Below, piece by piece: positions 7,009 through 18,500 of a DNA stretch of 64,000 nt. The number at the start of each line of letters is the position of its first letter. The stretch's first letter is position 1. The DNA comes from Symbiodinium natans (lineage: Eukaryota > Sar > Dinophyceae > Suessiales > Symbiodiniaceae), in assembly GCA_905221605.1 (NCBI GenBank), contig CAJNDS010000680.1:313204-377203 (forward strand), read 5' to 3'. Position numbers and translations under genes: made by a program. The notes under the pieces were generated by a model that saw only the letters and a program-made list of their open reading frames with translations, made no database searches and was not told the DNA's origin.

Positions 7009-7604
7009 AAAGGGGCATGGGCCGGGGTTAGACACGTGGCGGTGAACAGATGTAAACCGGCATGCCACTTCACATTTTGTGTCGTGCCAACCCTTCCCCA
7101 GATCTATAGCTGTCACTACACTGACTGCCCGTAAACCTATAGGACCGTACTCAATTATTAGGATGTCCTTTTTTTGCCAGTCAGCGTACAAGCAAGCCGG
7201 GACCCCGAAAGACACCCAAGCTCCTAAAGCCTCAATAAACCCCACATCCCTTGCCCGGAAAAAGTAAGCTCCGGCAGCCCAAAGCTCGATAAACCCCAAG
7301 CCCCAAACCCCACACCCGGCTTTAAAGCCCTAAAGCCCTAAACCCCTAAAACCCTACAGCCTAAAAAGCCTCAACCCCTATGAACCCCAAGAAGTCCGGG
7401 GCGCACTAAACCCCGAAAACCCTAATTTCCTAAACTCCTACCCGCCTAAACCCCTAAACCTCTAAACTCCTAAACCCTAAACCCCTAAAACCCCTATGAA
7501 ACCCAAAGAAGTCCGGGGTGCACTTAAACCCCTAAAACCCCTAAACCCTGAACCCTAAACCCCCAAACCCCGCAACCCCCGATTAACCCAAAGAAGTCCG
7601 GGGC

Positions 7605-7692
7605 GCATGATCTTGCCGGATCGGGTCTTTGGCAAGCCAGGAGCCCAGTGGATCTCGTCTGGCATGGCAAAGGCGCCGATGACCTCCCGGAC
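7605..7692 (-). CDS. ACS: ACS exon 21 (last exon found)
   Basis: Encodes [20 protein letters not shown] then PKTRSGKIM plus one base of the next codon. The exon end and following intron start (CCCCGGACTTCTTTGGG) recur as imperfect copies at about 7,385-7,400 and 7,500-7,516. No continuing exon with the expected R-x-x-LRKIA was found. Confidence 0.92.
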
Positions 7693-8941
7693 CTGGGGCT
7701 TAGGGTTTAGGGTTTAGGGTTTGGGGTTAGGGGCTTCTAGGGTTTAGGGTTCACCTGGGACTCATGTACCTACAGTTTCGTAGCAACTACCCCTTAATTC
7801 GTAGGTATAACCCATAAAGCTGTAGGGAAAGAGAATCCCAGATACACCTCCCTAAACGTCCGTAGCCTCCCTTAAGCCCCCTCAACACCTTGAACAAAAA
7901 CCTACGGTTTAGGGTTTAGGGATGAGGGGACCCCATTTACCTACAGTTCAGTACGTAGCTACCCCTTGATTAGTAGGAGTGTAGGTAAAGAGTGTCCCAG
8001 GTAGGGTTGCTAGGGAGGTTTGGGTGTTTAGGGGGATTACGGGAAAGAACTTGCTGCCAGAATATGGCCGGATTAAACAGCAAGGTTTAACGCTTACAAA
8101 GGGCCGCCGAAGCTGGGGAGGGGAGCTGAGTGTAGGGTTTCTTTCATCCTTGACACTCCCTACAACTCATTCCAGTAGTAATTTGGGTTGAACTCTTGTG
8201 GGAAGACTTTAAGGTGGCTATAGGGCTCACAAGGCTTAAACTCTTTTTAGAGGTTTGGGTTGATTTTGGCTGGCCAGCTGCCATAAAACCCAGAATGCCA
8301 CAACCTCTGTTTATTCAAGGGGTTTACATAACCCTGCAGGCTTCCCCTAGTATGCTCCTGATATGACCCTTCTATTACCTTAGGGATTCTCCGAAGTGCA
8401 CACCCCAGGGTACCACATTAATGGGGTCCAAGGGAACGTCCCACCCCCTGCGCTAAACCTCCCTAAACCCTAAACCCGAATCCTAAACCCTCAACCCTAA
8501 ACCCTAACCCCCCCCCCCCCTCCGACCTGCTTCTTGAGGTCTGCCTTGAGAGAGTCCTCATAGGCCTCACCCTCATTCAGCGTCACGTAGCACCAAATGC
8601 CCTCACCCTGCGAGCTTTAGGGCTTGGGGTTTCGGGTCGAGAGGTTCGGCTTCTTGTTTCGCTATGGGGTGGGCTTGCCAGTTCTGAAGGGGTTTAGGAT
8701 CCACGACTCAATCCGTGCTCCTTCTCAGGGGCGTTGGGATGAATGAAAATTACGCCTAAACCACAACACTTGCTCGGCCCTATAGTGCGCTATGCCCTAT
8801 AAACCGTAACCTATATACCTGGTGGGACTCTCTTACCTACAGTCTAATGCGTTATACCTACGAATTACGTAGGCGTTTACCGAATTTAGCGACCTAAAAC
8901 CCTAAACCCTATAAGCTCGAGCCTCTATCCACCACCCCCCC

Positions 8942-8972
<31 letters not shown>

Positions 8973-11900
8973 AAACAAACATGTATATACATATAGATAA
9001 AATAACAACCTAAACCCTAAACCCTAAACCCCCCTCAGAACGAAGGAGGTCCTTGATGTCGTGGGGGAAGCCCACCACCGCAGCTTCCGCCACCTCGGAG
9101 CTCAGGTCCCTTGCCGTATTTTGGTGGGGTTTAGGGTTTAGGGTTTAGGGTTTAGGGTTTAGGGTTAGGGTTTAGGGTTTTAAGGGTTTTACGGTTTCAA
9201 GGGTTTCAACGGTTTAAAGGTTTTTCAGGGTTGTTAAGGGTTTTAAGGGCTTACTAAAGGGTTTAACGAACATTTGTTAAGGGGTTTTAAGGGGTTTAAC
9301 GGGTTTTTAAGGTGTTGAAGGCGTGTTAAGGGTTTAAAAAGGCTTCAAAGGGCTCAAGGATTCAAAGGTTCTATAAAGGTCTAAATGGGCTAGGGTAGGC
9401 TGGGAGTGAGTAGCGTCGGATCCCCCAAGCCCCAAGCCCCAAACGAAGCCGAGAAGGCCCCCCAAAACACCCCAACCCCCACAAAACGGGCCCAAACTCC
9501 AAACCCCAAGCCCTAAACCCTAGACCCTAAACCCCAAACCCTAAACCCCAAACCCTAAACCCTAAAACCCTGAACCCCCCAAAGCACCCCCCCCCCCCCC
9601 CCAAACCCCCCCCCAAACCCCCCCCCCCAGCCTTGGCGTGCGCGACCAGGGCGGACTCGACTTCGGCGGTGCCGATGCGGTGGCCGGAGACCTCGGAAGG
9701 GCTCCAGCTTCGGGTTTAGGGTTTAGGGTGTTGGGGTTTAGGGTTTAGGGCTTAGGGTTTAGGGTGATTGGGGTTAGGGTGTAGGGTTCAGGGTTTAGGG
9801 TTCAGGGTGTTCAGGGTGGTTTAGGGGTTTTTAGGGGGTTTTGAGGATGGTTTAGGATGGTTTAGGGTGGCTTAGGGTGGTTTAGGGTGGTTGTGTGTGT
9901 GTGTGTGTGTCGTGATGAAGTAAGCGTACGGTGTTGCCGGAGTTTTCATAGGGTCTTGGATGATTCCAACCCCGTGCGCGTGCTCTCCAAGAAAGTGAAT
10001 TCAGTCAAGTTCCGGATGCAGGATGAGAAGGAGCTTCAAGTTTCATAGTCCCCTGCAAACCCTAAACCCTAAACTCTTTATAAACCCTAAACCCTTAACC
10101 CTTAAGTCGCGAGGCATACAATACGTTACGGTGGCTTGAATATCAGGCGGAGGCGGCAAGTTAGAGTCATAAAAAAACTGCACTGTTCATCAGGCCATAT
10201 GTCCCAACTGAGACCAAGAGGCATTGATCACATCATCCATGCGCCCCGTGAGCCAGTAGAAGCCGTCCTTGGGCTCGAAAGTTGACTTTCGCATGGGTAC
10301 CGGGTTTATCGTTTGGGGTGGGCCGATGTCCGCCATGCTTGTCGGAACGCAGAAGCAAAACCTGCTCAAGTAGCCTCTTCCGGAGGTTGCGATCATGAAA
10401 GTTCCACGTGTCAAGTGTGTGCGCTGAAGCCTACAAACTTGCGAGTGGCCCTGAGACCAAAACCCCTAAAACCATACACCCACCCTAAACCCCAAACCCT
10501 AAAGCGCGAAACCCTAAACCCTAAACCCTCAAACCCTAAACCCTAAACCCCTCCCTCCACCCCCCCCCCCCCCCCCCCCCCCCGATGGGGCCTTGTCGCG
10601 CTTGCAGCCATCCCCGGTGAAGTAGCAGCCGTTGAACTGCGAGAAGTAAGTCTCCTCAAAGCGCTTGTGGTCCCCATAGACCGTGCCTCGGTAAGGGTTC
10701 AGGGTTTAGGGTTTAAGTTTAGGGTTTAGTGTTTATTTAGGGTTTAGGGCTTAGGGTTTAGGGCTTAGGGTTCAGGGAAGAGGGTGGTGGGAAGAAGGGG
10801 GCTTAGCTCTGCCTAGGGCTCAAGAAGGGCTTCCCAGATGCTACTCGGCTGGAGAATCGGAACACTTAAGTCAGCAAACCTTTCGGCCAGTTGAGTCAAC
10901 GAGCTGGAACGAAACATTGTACAAGCAAAGCCCTAAACCCTAAACCCTAAACCCTAAACCCTAAACCCTAAACCCTAAACCCTAAACCCTAAACCCTAAA
11001 CCCTAAACCCTAAACCCCAAGCCCTAAACCCTAAACCCTGAACCCCTGTCAAAAAAGGAAACCACGGCGGATGAAACTCCAAGGCGCGCATCATGGAGGG
11101 TGGCGGCCTCTTGAGCACCAGTCGGCCGCTGCACTCCCCCTCCAACTCCTCGGGGTTAGGGTTCAGGGTTCAGGGTTCAGGGTTTAGGGTTTAGGGTTTG
11201 GGGCTTGGGGTTTGGGGTTTAGGGTTTTGGGTTTAGGGTTTAGGGCTGCTTAGGGCGTCAAGGTTGTGCTTATTTATTATTTAAGGTTGTGTGTATTTAT
11301 TTATTATTATTTATCATTTTTTGTTGTTTTTGCTTTATGTTCTTTTTCTTGGGGGGGGGGGGGGGGGGGGGGGGGGGTGTCTAAAGTTCAGGGAACCCTG
11401 GGGTGGCTCCCTAGAAAGCCCTGTAAACCCTGATGAACCCCTGGAAGCCTTACAAAGCCTGATTCAACCCTAAACCCCGAAAACCCTAAAACCCGAATAC
11501 CCGAAAAAAAAAAACTAAACCCATAAACCCCTTAAAAGCCCTAAATCCTATAGAAGTATGAGGATCTAGGGCGAACCCTAAACGGATCTAGTCCTCGGCC
11601 GGAGACGGTCCTACATGTTTTGAAGTCATGAGCGTCCTCGAAAAGCTTCAGAAAAAGCTCCAAGGTTGAGGATTCAAGGCCCTCAACTGCCCTGGAACCC
11701 TATAAGCCCCAAACCCTCAACCGCCCGGTGATAAGCCTAAACCGTAAGCCCGATAATCCCTCTGGTTCCCTAAACCCTAGCCCTAAACCCTGCAATATTC
11801 TTGAGGGCCCTATCTATGAAATGTGTGCGATCTACGGGCTGCATACTTAACAAGGTGCAGGCCTTTGGATTGAGGGCCCATGGAGCTTTTGAAAATATTC

Positions 11901-14900
11901 AAATCAACCTCAAAACACCACAGCTGCTTCTTAGGCTGAGGGGTTTAGGGTTGAGGGTTTAGGTTACCACAGTCGCCTTCTGATCGCAACTTCAGTGCCC
12001 TAAACCCTAAACCCGAAACCCTAAACCCTAAGCCCTAAACCCAGTGGTCCACAAGCCCTTGGAGCCCTTGGGAACCCGTCTCCTTGCCGTGCTCATCGAG
12101 GATGGCAGGCTCCACCTCCACTGCTCATGGGGTTTAGGGTTTTAGGGTAATTCCTTAGGGTTTAGGGTTATAGGGTCATAGGGTTTAGGGCGATTGTCCT
12201 AAGTCCCATGGTTGGCTGTAGATTGGAAGGATTTAGGGATCAAACCCAAAATTTAAAAAAACCCTAAACCCAAAACCCTATACCCTTCTACCCCCCCCCC
12301 TCTTCCTCCTCCCCCGGGCCCCCCGAAGAAGGGCAGCACGGCAGACCCCGGCTTGCAGTCCATGGCGCCCACCTGCCAGGATGGGCCAAAATACCCGAAA
12401 AGCCCCTGCAACGCCAGGGTTTAGGGCAGGGGTTTGGGCCAATTTTTCTGGGTTGAAAGTTGGAGCTACCCCTGAAAGTCATTAAGCCCAACACCCCACA
12501 CCCCTAACGACATGAGAGAGGGCTACTGTAGGCGTCTCAGTCAGGGCGGCTCAGGGTGGAACCCTAAACTTTGGAGATCCTTTATTGGGATTATAATAGG
12601 GGTACTCTCATCCCTACTAAGGACTGTTAGTAGAAGGGGGGAACATCACGATTTAAACTTACCATTTGTTTAAGAACCCCAAATATGGCAATTTGTTCGA
12701 TAGGAACCCAAGCAAATTGTAGAAATTCAGAGATTCACCTCCCCCCTCCCCCTCTCCCCTCTCCCCTCTCCCTCCCCCTCTCTCCCCCTCTCTCCCCCTC
12801 TCTCCCCCTCTCTCCCCCTCTCTCCCCCTCTCTCCCCCTCCTCCTCTCTCCCCCTCTCTCCCCGCTCTCCCCTCTCTCCCCTCTCTCCCCTCTCTCCCCT
12901 CTCTCCCCGCTCTCTCCTCTCTCCTCCATCCCTGGCCCCTCCCCACCCTACCAGCTGACTTTGAATAAGTGCATGCCCGCTCGCTCCGCCCTCCCCCCTC
13001 TCCCCTTCATCCCTCACCCATGGCTCCATCCTGGCGCTTCCCACCCTATCAGCTGACTTTGAAGAAGGGCCCCTCCCCACCCATGGCTCCATCCCTGGCC
13101 TCTCCCCACCCTATCCGCTGGACTTTGAATAAGAACCTCTCCGCCCTCTCGCCTCTGGGCCCGCTCCTCCCCACCCATGGCTCCATCCCTGGCCCCTCCC
13201 CACCCTATCAGCTGACTTTGAATAAGGGCCCATCACCCTATCAGCTGACTGATAGGGCCCTGCATGCCGCTTCCTCAACCCTCTCCGCGCCCCTCCCACC
13301 CATGGCTCCATCCCCTGGCCCCTCCCCACCCTATCAGCTGACTTTGAACAAGGGCCCCAGTGCATGCCGCTTGCTCCACCCTCTCCGCCTCCCCACCCAC
13401 TCCGCCTGTCCACCACACTTCATCCCTGGCTCCCCACCCATGGCTCCATCCCTGGCCCCTCCCCACCCTAGCAGCCGAGGACAGCAGGGCAGGTCTGGAG
13501 TGAGCAGGGCAGGTCCGCTTCCTCACTTCAAGCGAACCGGCCAACTCCGTTTATTCGCTCATGGGGAAGAGCAGGGCAGTTCCGTTTACTCTAAACCCGA
13601 ATCTCAAACAACCACAAGGCCTAGCCACCCTTGACCGTGACCGTGAACAGGTCTTAGGAGAGGTTGTCGGGGGATGTGTGGGAAGGAGGCTTACGGCCAC
13701 ACAACCCAAAGCACAGAAAATGCAGCGTCGATGATGTCTCTCGACGCAGCAGCGCAGAAGACGATCCGGTACCTCACGGAGGATGGTGGGGCACAAGCGT
13801 TGTGATGCTTGCCAAGTATTCGGGGTTTCGGGGAAGGCGACCGGTTGCGGGAAAGAGAAAGAACAGATGTTGTTCCCGTCTTAACCGGTTCCACCTGATC
13901 TTTATACAACAGCCCGTCTACGCGATTCGAGGTAGGCTGGGCCCCAGCCTATACGCTTGAGAATACACAATCTAGTTTCGTAACCAACCAGCACGTGGCG
14001 CCAACACGCACCAATACACCCTGGCGCCTTTGCCAAGGCGTACCAAAGTGCCACCGCGAGACTCTCGGAGAAAGAGAGCCAGGGGGACGCCTGAGTCGAG
14101 ACTTAGTCTTGCCCATCCGTCACACAGGCACTCGCGCTGGCCTTTGGATTCTGGCCGATGTGCTCGGCCACGGCGACGTCGTCGTCACCTGTTGCAGTGT
14201 TTCAGAACGCATGAAGGCCTGCGCGAGTTAATCGACGCGCCTTTAGCCACACGGCACTCTTCGAATGTGGCCGCGCCACAGCAGGCCTCGGTGACACGGC
14301 TTCATGGAGGTAAACAGTTTACGGAGTCCTGCCCCAGCAACCTCTCGAACCCTGAGTGTCTGCAATCGTGTAAGAGTAAGTGCCCGACCAATGCGCTCCT
14401 CCTTGAGGAACCGCGCGTCAATGGCCGCCGTGCGTATCTGGAGGGGCATGGAGTTCGTGACCATCTGGTAGAACTCCTGGCAGGAACACGAGACGAACGC
14501 TTGCACACACAGGGAGGGTTCGGACTGCAGACTCCTTCATGGCCGCGGCTTCCGCTAGGGCCCCCCAGCGACGGCGCACCTTCGTGCCGCCGAGTGAATA
14601 ACGAAACTTCCATCGTGGACTCTCAAAGGCTGAGCTTCCAACGGCCAAATCGATTTCCTCCACATTCTTGCCCTCGCTGGCGAGGTCGCGCGCCTGCGCC
14701 AGAGCCTTACACACAAACGGGTCAGCTTTCAGAACGAATGCTCAGACTGCGATGGTGCACGACAATCACGCAATAGACCTATAGGTGCGCCGCCAATGTG
14801 AAGAAGGCCATGACCTGCAATCTCGGCTCTGTACGATCGAAACTAACAGCTGCACTTGAATGGATAGTCTCATAAACGCCTTCATCGCTTCCTTATGCTT

Positions 14901-15408
14901 ATTTGGGCCCACGCTCGATGGTCGAGAGGCAGCATAGGAGTATTACGAGTGGGAGGTAAGGGGGCGGGGAGAGGGGGATGACAGGGTGGTAAGAGGGGGG
15001 GGGGAAAGAGGGTGGTAAAAAACGGGGCAAGAGGGGGGGTGAGAGGGGGGAGCAAAAGGCGGTAAGTGGCATGATGCCTCGTTGTCGTTTGGTGTTTTCG
15101 TTGGGATCTTGAACTTGTAGCATTTCGAAGCATTCCTGCGTGTTTTGCGGATCTTGACAATCGGGAGGGACGTGTGATTTCTTCGCGCAAGTGAGTGGGG
15201 CTGCGTGGAAGTTCGACGCCATTGCGTCTCTGCACTGGCTTTTGTTTGTTGTACGTACCTTGTCCCTTTTTTCTCGTTTGCCGATGTGCGTGGGCTTGGA
15301 TGAAGGGTGAAGCTTTTCTTGAACATGCTTGTTGGGGCAGCGGCATGCCGCTCGTGGCTTGAGCCAAAATGGCTCCGCTCGCGCCCTCTCTCTCTCTCTT
15401 TTTCTCTT

Positions 15409-15451
<43 letters not shown>

Positions 15452-15471
15452 GTCTCTCTATCTCTCTCTGC

Positions 15472-15502
<31 letters not shown>

Positions 15503-18500
15503 CTTCCTTTCTTCCTCTTCTCGAACGTCCGACCTCGCCTCTACAGAAGCCCCTGAAGACCCAGAACCTCCCAGAAAACCCCAACCCTTGCGAAATCGAA
15601 GCCCGTGCTCTTGACGCCCCAGAAATGCCGCTGACGCTAAATCCTAAACCCTCTCTCCTTCGCCCCTATAACCCTAAACCCTAAACCTTAAACCCTAAAC
15701 CCCAGCCCCTTAAAAAACCCCAAACCCCAAACCACCACCCCCCCCCCCGCCAGGGGCGTGATGAGGTGGCTGCCCGTCTCCGTCTGCCAGTACGTGTCGG
15801 CGATGGCGCAGTGGCCGCCGCCGACAACGCGGTAGTACCACCTCCAAGCCTGCGTTTTGGGAGTTTAGGGTTTAGGGTTTCGGGTTTGGGGGTTTAGGGT
15901 TTAGGGGATTTGGGGGATTCAGGGTTTGGGTAGAGCGTTTAGGGGGCTTAGGGGGTTTGGGGGGATTTAGGGCTTAGGGGCTTAGGGGCTTAGGGTTTAG
16001 AGTTTTAGGTTTAGGGTTTCGGGGTCTCTCCAATCCTTCCCCTGTGTTACTCAGATCTTGGGGCTTATATAACAAGGTTTAGATGGGCTTTATTGTTGGC
16101 TTTTGGGGTTAGATTGTAGAGCTTCGGGGTTATGGGCAGTTTGGGAGGTTTGCCTTTTGCTTTCGAGTTTCGGCTTGAAGGGGGGTTGGGGGGGATGGGC
16201 TTCGCGTTTGTCTGGGGCTTAAGGGGATACATAGAGCTCAGGGTTGTACGGGTAAAGCGAGCTTGGAGGTTTCTTCAGTCAGGTGTCTTCTTACACGTGA
16301 GGCCCTACCCTAAACCCTAAAACTGAAAACACTGAACACTAAACCCCCCCAACCCCTAAACCCTCAAACCGAACCCTAAACCTCTAAACCCCTAAGCCCT
16401 AAACCCTCAGAAACCCCTAAACCCATATTGTAAGCCCCTAAACCATAGGCCCTAACCCCTCAAACCCTCAAACCAATGAACCCTCAAACCCCTAAACCCC
16501 TAAACCCTAAACCCTCAAACCCTTATATAACCCGCAGCCCTAACCCTCAAACCTCTATTCCCAAACTCCCCATAACCCCGAAGCTCTACATTCTAACCCC
16601 AAAAGCCAACAACAAAGCCCTTCTAACCTTGTTTTTATAAGCCCCAAGATCTGAGTTACACGGGGGAAGGATTGGAGATAGCCCGAAACCCTAAACCTAA
16701 AACTCTAAACCCTAAGCCCCCTATACGCCCTACCCAAACCCTGAATCCCCTAAATCCCCTACCCTAAAACCCCCAAACAAAAACCCCTAAACCCTAAATC
16801 CTAAACCTTCAAACCCTCAAACCCCTAAACCCTGAATCCTAAACCCCTAAACCCCAAACCCCAATCCCCTAAACCCTAAAACCCTAAACCCTAAACCCTA
16901 AAACCCTTAAACCCTAAAACACTAAACCCTAAAACCCTAGAACCCCCTAAACCCTACACCCTAAACCCTAAACCCTAAACCCTAAACCCTGGAACCCCAA
17001 ACCCTAAACCCTAAACCCTAAACCCTAAACCCTAAACTCTTCGGGGGCGCCTCTGGGTTGATCGGCTCGCCGACGGTACCCAAGAGTCTGAGGCTGCTGA
17101 GGTCCTGCGGTTAGGGTTTGGGAGGCGGGGGTTTAGGGTTTAGGGTTTAGGGTTTAGGGTTTAGGGTTTCGGGTCTAGAGTTGAGGGTTTAGGGTTTAGG
17201 GTTTAGGGTTGGTTCAGGCGGTTTAGTGTTTAGGGTTTGGGGTTTGGGCTTGGGGTTTGGGGTTTAGGGGCGGCGTCCAGGGTTTAAGGCATCTGAGGGC
17301 TTGTTGCGGGAGAGCTTACAGGGCGTGCCTCTACTGAAGACGCATCTGAAACCTCAGAACCCGTAAGTCGTAGGGCATATGGTTTAGGGTTTGGGGTTTA
17401 GGGTTTAGGGCTTGGGGTTTAGGGTTTAGGGTTTAGGGAAACCCCAAACCTAAACCCAAAGCCCCAAACCCCTGAAACCAAGGCGATTGAAGTCTGCAGG
17501 ACTGGGTGCAGGGGGCCAGGGCGCAGCAGGGGATAGGGTTCACTTTGGGATGTTTCCCCTTATCCTCACCCTAAACCCTACACCCTAAACCCTAAACCCT
17601 AAAACCCTAAACCCTAAACCCTAAAACCCTAAACCCTAAACCCTAAACTCTAGTGGGATGTTCCGGATGTTCCCCCTTATCCTCACGCTAAACTCCGAAG
17701 CTTAGTGCTGGGTAGGGAATTCGGTGTCCGGACATATGGGGGTTTTCGAAAATAAGGGACCCCGTTTATAAGACCCCCACATGGTAGGATTCCCTTATAA
17801 AAATAAGGACCCCAATAAGGCTTCCCTAATTTCGAAAACCCCGAATACAACGTCAACAGCTTACATTTGGCTGGTGTAAGGCACATAATTCCCCGGTGCC
17901 CTATAACTCCCTAAACCCTCAAACCTAATTCCCTTGTGCCCCTATGACACGAACGAAGTAACGTGCAAGTGTGCACACTAAACCCTAAACCCTAAACCCT
18001 AAACCCTTAACCCTTATAAACCCTAAACCCCCTAAACCCTTATAAACCCTAAACCCTAAACCCTAAACCCTAAACACCCATCCCGGGGTCGTTGCGGGTG
18101 ACGGGGGCGTCCCCGCTCTTCATCAGCGCCCGGATGGCGGTGGGCGCCGTGTAGAAGATGCTGACCTGGAGGTTTAGGGTTTTGGGTTTAGGGTTTAGGG
18201 TTTAGGGTTTAGGGTAAGCCTTTCAGACCCGAAAGCCCCGAGACCCCTGAGGTCAGGCTTCGAGGGTTCAGTGATTTCGGGTCTGGGCAGTTTGGGTTAG
18301 GTTCAGGGTGACAGGGCTCCATCAGAGCTTCGGCTACGGGGCTCAGGATTTAGGAGGTCCCGGCTTGAAAGAACCCTGAACCCATTTGGTATGATAGTGT
18401 TCACAGCGACCCTAAACCCGAAAACCTAAGTTCGGGCTTTGGTCGGGATAAATCTTATGGGGTGTGTAAGGCTTAGGATACGAGAAGAAACCATCCATCA

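Noticed and set aside
6619-7299. 226-residue minus-strand ORF with Arg/Glu/Ser repeats
   Set aside because: It is a translation of the (CT)n tract and flanking repeats; composition is not protein-like and no ACS C-terminal motif is present.
12659-13634. Gly/Arg/Glu and Pro/Leu/Ser repeat ORFs on both strands
   Set aside because: They arise from the CCCCTCTCT minisatellite and the irregular tandem repeat; open in several frames because the units lack stops.
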